A DNA stretch of 64,000 nt, from the NCBI GenBank assembly GCA_029718625.1, contig CM056389.1:6260014-6324013 (forward strand), given 5' to 3'. How positions within the stretch are numbered: the first letter of the stretch is position 1; every line of letters begins with the position of its first letter. The DNA comes from Synaphobranchus kaupii. Taxonomy: Eukaryota > Chordata > Actinopteri > Anguilliformes > Synaphobranchidae. Below the pieces are notes generated by a model, which saw nothing but the letters and a program-made list of their open reading frames with translations, was not told the origin of the DNA and searched no databases. Both the position numbers and the translations under genes were made by a program. This document shows positions 59,483-64,000 of the stretch, piece by piece.

Positions 59483-60677
59483 AGTGTGAGCAGTTAATTT
59501 TTGATAAACTTTTGCGGCAAAAAAGTCATGTGCTTATTTGGATATGATCTTGTGTGCTGTGTGCAATGGTTTTTGGACCATTTTGTTGCAATAGACTGGC
59601 AGAAATTATTATGGCATTTTGTGCATTGTAATCAATATCATGGGAGTTGATGGTAAAACCCCCTCATGTTCAGTCAGTGTTTTCCAGGCCTCTGTGTTAT
59701 TGTTTTTGCTGCTGCTTTTTGGTTTGTATTCTTGCATCTGTGGTGAATATGCGTCAGTATATATTGTAGCACAAAGCGAGCTTTTCTTTGGATTATCATT
59801 TAGGTGGATGACACGGCACAGGCCTGATTTTAGGCGGCGGTTAGCGGTACACTCCAGTCTTTTGATAAATGTGACAAGTTCTATTAATCAGTCAAATGTT
59901 GCTATTAATAATTTGTGAATACATTATGTTTGCCAAAATGTACTTTTTATTATTACCTGCCCAAGTCAGTATCATTACACTCTTTGTATGGAGAGAAACC
60001 CCATAGGAAAATTCACTAAATAAGTTAGCTCAAACCCATTAAATAACAATCCCCTATGAAATATATTGACATACATATGTACATATACATATACATACAA
60101 ATATGATATAAATATACACGTGTGAATGCTGTGAGCAAACCCCGACCCCCCAATACGCATATGCAAAAATGTACCCCCAATTTAAAACGTGTTCCCACTG
60201 CCCTGTTATCAGGTACTCTTACATGAGATACTATAACCTCTCTGCATTTGAATGGATCTCTATGGGAATTGGGGGGTGGGACTAGATTTAGCTGTAAATT
60301 ATACGGGAACAGTATGGAACCCATGGTTGGCTAAATCGCTGTAAGTCATCAAGGGTCTGAGATATCAAACGAGCCTCAAACCATCACTCTGCTGCCAGAT
60401 ATGCAGTAGATATGGATGGATCACTTTAAGGGTTGTTTCACCTGACTCATTTTCCTATTGAGTGATCCATCCATATCTACTGCATATCTGGCAGCAGAGT
60501 GTCTGCTAAATGACTAAAATTGAACTGCTTGTTAAACTGGATGAACATCCAAGATTATTTTGTTATATTTGAGTAATTCTTGCAATTAAATCTTACTACA
60601 CAATTTCACAGCTAAAATATTTGTCTCTTATAACAGAGCTGTGAAGAGGTAACACTTGTGTTCTTATTATTCCACAG
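59483..60677. other. Non-coding block upstream of GIMAP copy B
   Basis: Matches 7,770-9,237 except that 8,720-9,110 is replaced by a short inverted duplication. The open frame at 59,640-59,918 mirrors 7,918-8,193 with a 3-base insertion. No GIMAP start exon is recognised. Confidence 0.5.
60385..60501. repeat. Perfect 41-bp inverted repeat (hairpin)
   Basis: 60,385-60,425 (CACTCTGCTGCCAGATATGC...) is the exact reverse complement of 60,461-60,501, with a 35-base spacer. Copy A has only the left arm. Confidence 0.95.
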
Positions 60678-61309
60678 AACAAGAGAAGCTAAGGATTGTG
60701 CTGCTGGGAAAGACTGGAGTAGGAAAGAGTGCAGCAGGAAACACCATCCTGGGGAGGGAGGAGTTTGAGGCTAAGATCTCCCCTTACTCTGTGACAAAAC
60801 AATGTAAGAAGGCGAGAGGGGAAGTGGATGGGAGAGAGGTGGCTGTGATTGACACCCCAGGCCTGTATGACACAGAGCTCCGTAATGAAGAGATCATACA
60901 GAAGATTAAAAAGTGCATCTCTCTGTGCTCTCCGGGACCCCATGTGTTCCTGGTGGTGATCCAGCTGGGCAGATTTACAGAGGAGGAGCAGCACGTGGTG
61001 AAGATCATTCAGGAGACCTTCGGTGCTGAATCAGCCAAATACACCATGGTGCTGTTCACTTATGGAGACAGACTGAGGAGAAGAACTATTGAAGAATTTG
61101 TGAGTCACTATAAAGAACTTGCAGAGTTCACTGATCGGTGCCGTGGTGGATATCATGTCTTTAACAATAAAGACGAGCAGAATCGCTCCCAGGTCTCAGA
61201 GCTGCTGAAGAAGATTGATAAGATGGTGGCAATCAATGGAGGAGGCTTCTACACCAATGAGGTGTATGAGCTGGTTGAAAAAGCTAGAGAAAAGAGGATT
61301 CTGAAATAA
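60678..61309 (+). CDS. gimap: GIMAP-family GTPase, main exon, copy B (truncated)
   Basis: Same acceptor and phase as copy A, with KDL missing from the start (EQEKLRIVLL). P-loop GKTGVGKS, G3 DTPGLYDT, GIMAP box SPGPHVFLVVIQLGRF, and VLFTYGDRL are intact. A GAA to TAA change ends the protein at KRILK, just past the GTPase domain, so the charged coiled-coil tail and the CaaX-like end are lost. Downstream remains of that tail (61,310-61,480) contain another stop. By my reading about 40 of 215 residues differ from copy A, far more than in the flanks. It may be a soluble GTPase-only protein or a young pseudogene. Confidence 0.8.
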
Positions 61310-62861
61310 ATTGAAAAGGTCAGATGCAAGGAAGAGGAGGAGCTGAAAAAACATTTTGAGGGAGAAGCAGAAATGAAATGAAAGCTCGAGAGGCGCTATG
61401 AAAAGAAGCAGAGGGGAAAGCTAGAGAAAAGGGCAGAGAGAGATAAGGCCACTGCAGGTGGCATATGCACTATACAGTAAATACCCTGTATTCCTTACTG
61501 ATTTCAAACCAGATCAATGATCATTTAAGAACACATCTATGCATGTGATTTAACTTTAGGGTTTAAGTGCAGAAAGAGTTAACTGAGATTAAATTTGACT
61601 GTTTGTTTAACCCTCAAGCGGCCAGCTGTGGTCAAATCTGACCCGGGGCTTTAATTTTATTCATACCTGTTAGGTGATTTGATCCCTCTGTTGATTTTGT
61701 CAATGAAGTTCAATAAAGTATATCATTGTTTTTTTGTGTCTGCCTTAATCTGGGCTTTTGTTGATGGCATATCGCTTGGGGGGTCAGATCTGAGCCTAGT
61801 AAAAAGCAACCAATTCCACTTATGTGTCTTCATAAAGAAATATAGAAACATAGCCGCAAGCAGCGATTGGCTGGTTGAAGCCCTGTAATTCTAAATGGTA
61901 CCATACATGATATTATCATTATGAGGTTGCACAGCATGGCATTCTGGGTGTTTTTGTTCTGCCATATAGGCTAATACTCAACAGAAGAGCGATGTTTTTC
62001 TTGTGAGGTTACTGTATTAAGAGCCAAACAGATTCAGAAGAAACTACTTCACCGTTTGGATAATAAATAAGACTGGCTGTTTGTCACAGGAAGCTGATGG
62101 GGTCACGGATTGCGTGATTTTTTTTGTGTGTTTTGAATTTTTGTGACCTTCCCCGGTTTTTTGCCATTTCCGCGATTTCCCCCATTTTACTGCCTTCTGT
62201 GATGTTTGCACCAGTATTGGATGGTAACTCTGAACCTTATCAAGCTTAAATATCAAGCTTTTTAGCAAGGAAAATGCGTTTAGCTAGGCTATAGCTAAGT
62301 GTGAATAGCTGCAATAGATGGGTATATTTTGCTCCTATCAACACCGGAATTAAGAGCCCACGATGCATTTATCCAGTAGCTATCTAGTGTAATTCACAAC
62401 TGATAGCTAGGTAGCATTTAGCTACCTTTGTAGCCAGCATGCTATAAAGTTAAATAACATAAACAGTAACTTTATGTACACAAGTGCAAAACGGTCTCAA
62501 AGTGCACAATCATGTGGCAGTGTTTGTATCCAATAAGGGGTCGATACATCACACGCCCCCGGAAACGGAAACAGGGAGATGCCGTTTGTGCAGAGGATGC
62601 AGCTCATGCAGTTACAGCTGTGGTCTGTCCTACCCATCGAGTTGTTCTACCAAGCGGTATTGCACATGCGCACGTCTTGTGTTTAACAGCACTCCCATAA
62701 AGTCATGCTAGTATGTTTTGACCGAAGTTTAGTATTGCCTGTTTTCTATGCTATAGGTAGCAAAGCAGAAAATGATAGTAGGCTATATATTATTTTTTAC
62801 TTTTTACATTTAAATGACCGGGTGCTCAGACACTGCAAGTGCCTCTTCCTCACCCAGACCT
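61310..62861. other. Decayed GIMAP tail and 3' flank, copy B
   Basis: 61,310-61,480 is the former coiled-coil region with a stop (ATGAAATGA near 61,376) and indels, ending in GGCATATGCACTATACAGTAA. The rest matches 10,053-11,500, non-coding. Confidence 0.6.
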
Positions 62862-64000
62862 ATCTACTGCACCCTGTCTCCTGCATACTGCGTACTGTGT
62901 CCGAATCAGAGCCCTATCTACTGCACCCTGTCTCCTGTGTACAGTGCACTGTGTCTGAATCAGAGCCCTATCTACTGCGCCCTGTCTCCTGCATATAGTG
63001 CACTGTGTCTGAATCAGAGCCCTATCTACTGCACCCTGTCTCCTGTGTACAGTGCACTGTGTCTGAATCAGAGCCCTATCTACTGCGCCCTGTCTCCTGC
63101 ATACTGCTTACTGTGTCCGAATCAGAGCCCTATCTACTGCGCCCTGTCTCCAGCATACAGCGCACTGTGTCTGAATCAGAGCCCTATCTACTGCACTCTG
63201 TCTCCTGCATACTGCGTACTGTGTCTGAATCAGAACCCTATCTACTGCGCCCTGTCTCCTGCTTACTGCGTACTGTGTCTGAATCAGAGCCCTATCTACT
63301 GCGCGCTGTCTCCTGTGTACAGTGCACTGTGTCTGAATCAGAGCCCTATCTACTGCGCCCTGTCTCCTGCGTACAGTGCACTGTGTCTGAATCAGAGCCC
63401 TATCTACTGTGCCCTGTCTCCTGCGTACAGTGCACTGTGTCTGAATCAGAGCCCTATCTACTGCGCCCTGTCTCCTGCGTACAGTGCACTGTGTCTGAAT
63501 CAGAGCCCTATCTACTGTGCCCTGTCTCCTGCGTACAGTGCACTGTGTCTGAATCAGAGCCCTATCTACTGCGCCCTGTCTCCTGCGTACAGTGCACTGT
63601 CTGAATCAGAGCCCTATCTACTGCACCCTGTCTCCTGCATACAGTGCACTGTGTCTGAATCAGAGCCCTATCTACTGTGCCCTGTCTCCTGCGTACAGTG
63701 CACTGTGTCTGAATCAGAGCCCTATCTACTGCGCCCTGTCTCCTGCGTACAGTGCACTGTGTCTGAATCAGAGCCCTATGTACTGCGCCCTGTCTCCTGC
63801 GTACAGTGCACTGTGTCTGAATCAGAGCCCTATCTACTGCGCCCTGTCTCCTGCGTACAGTGCACTGTGTCTGAATCAGAGCCCTATCTACTGCGCCCTG
63901 TCTCCTGCATACTGCGTACTGTGTCTGAATCAGAGCCCTATCTACTGCGCCCTGTCTCCTGCATACTGCGTACTGTGTCTGAATCAGAGCCCTATCTACT
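62862..64000. repeat. 54-bp satellite, about 21 units, running off the window
   Basis: Unit contains CTGTGTCTGAATCAGAGCCC and TATCTACTGCGCCCTGTCTC. Minor variants are GCATACTGCGTA/GCGTACAGTGCA. The unit is open in one frame (SESEPYLLRPVSCVQCTV), giving a 199-codon frame without biological support. It matches the terminal region of the DNA transposon at 55,806. Confidence 0.95.

Larger units (their letters stand above)
51563..64000. repeat. Segmental duplication, copy B
   Basis: Direct-orientation second copy of bases 1-11,660. The PARP14-like exon differs from copy A at about 15 of 259 residues by my reading, and most flanking non-coding DNA is closer still. Copy B alone has an insertion of about 950 bases at 58,537-59,482 and a perfect hairpin at 60,385-60,501. 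Its minisatellites are longer: 14 versus 6 units of 61 bp, and about 21 versus 3 units of 54 bp. The satellite runs off the window end, so the right border is not seen. Confidence 0.9.

Noticed and set aside
62705..63604. 199-codon frame SESEPYLLRPVSCVQCTV repeated
   Set aside because: 54-bp satellite derived from a transposon end. The frame exists only because 54 is divisible by three.

Overview
The window is nuclear DNA of a bony fish (teleost). The evidence is spliced exons with GT/AG borders, GIMAP and PARP14-type immune genes, a tRNA-derived SINE with the fish-type 3' tail, Tc1-like and hAT-like DNA transposons, L2-like and RNase-H-bearing I-type LINEs, and very many minisatellites. I cannot name the species. 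No bacterial, phage or viral gene was seen.

Layout. Bases 1-11,660 are copy A of a segmental duplication: the last two visible exons of a PARP14-like RNA-binding region, a reverse-strand LINE with nested elements, a Tc1-like transposon and one GIMAP GTPase exon. Bases 11,700-14,850 hold a hAT-like MITE, a 73-bp minisatellite and a LINE 3' end. At 14,847-17,239 a 31-bp minisatellite of about 74 units runs into an SLC6-type transmembrane-12 exon from which it was evidently born. At 18,036-22,051 is a G-rich 37-bp array of about 108 units. At 22,537-25,543 lies a broken, intron-containing MULE transposase/SWIM zinc-finger gene carrying a SINE and a hAT MITE. At 26,470-32,520 an I-type LINE sits inside another LINE, with a target-site duplication. 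Bases 33,000-40,000 are repeats, including a 58-bp array of about 36 units. A pyrin-domain exon lies at 40,078-40,345. Bases 40,600-48,520 hold further arrays and hAT, Tc1-like and Harbinger-like elements. From 48,537 a second PARP14-like locus starts with one exon more than is visible in copy A, and from 51,563 to the window end copy B of the duplication repeats copy A about 51.5 kb away.

Genes. PARP14-like, GIMAP and pyrin-domain genes are all families of interferon or inflammasome-type immunity, so this looks like a rapidly changing immune-gene neighbourhood. None of the genes is complete in the window. The PARP14-like exons carry only RRM and KH-like modules; no macro, WWE or ADP-ribosyltransferase exon is seen. 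GIMAP copy A is open to a CaaX-like end, while copy B has a premature stop. The SLC6, pyrin and MULE pieces look orphaned or broken.

The most striking theme is minisatellite birth from functional sequence. Tandem arrays grow out of a splice donor (48,728), a transporter exon (14,847), reverse-transcriptase coding sequence (2,390 and 54,030), LINE ORF1 (5,474 and 57,287), a Tc1 transposase glycine motif (43,510) and transposon terminal inverted repeats (11,505, 62,862 and 12,000). Several differ in copy number between the two duplicates.
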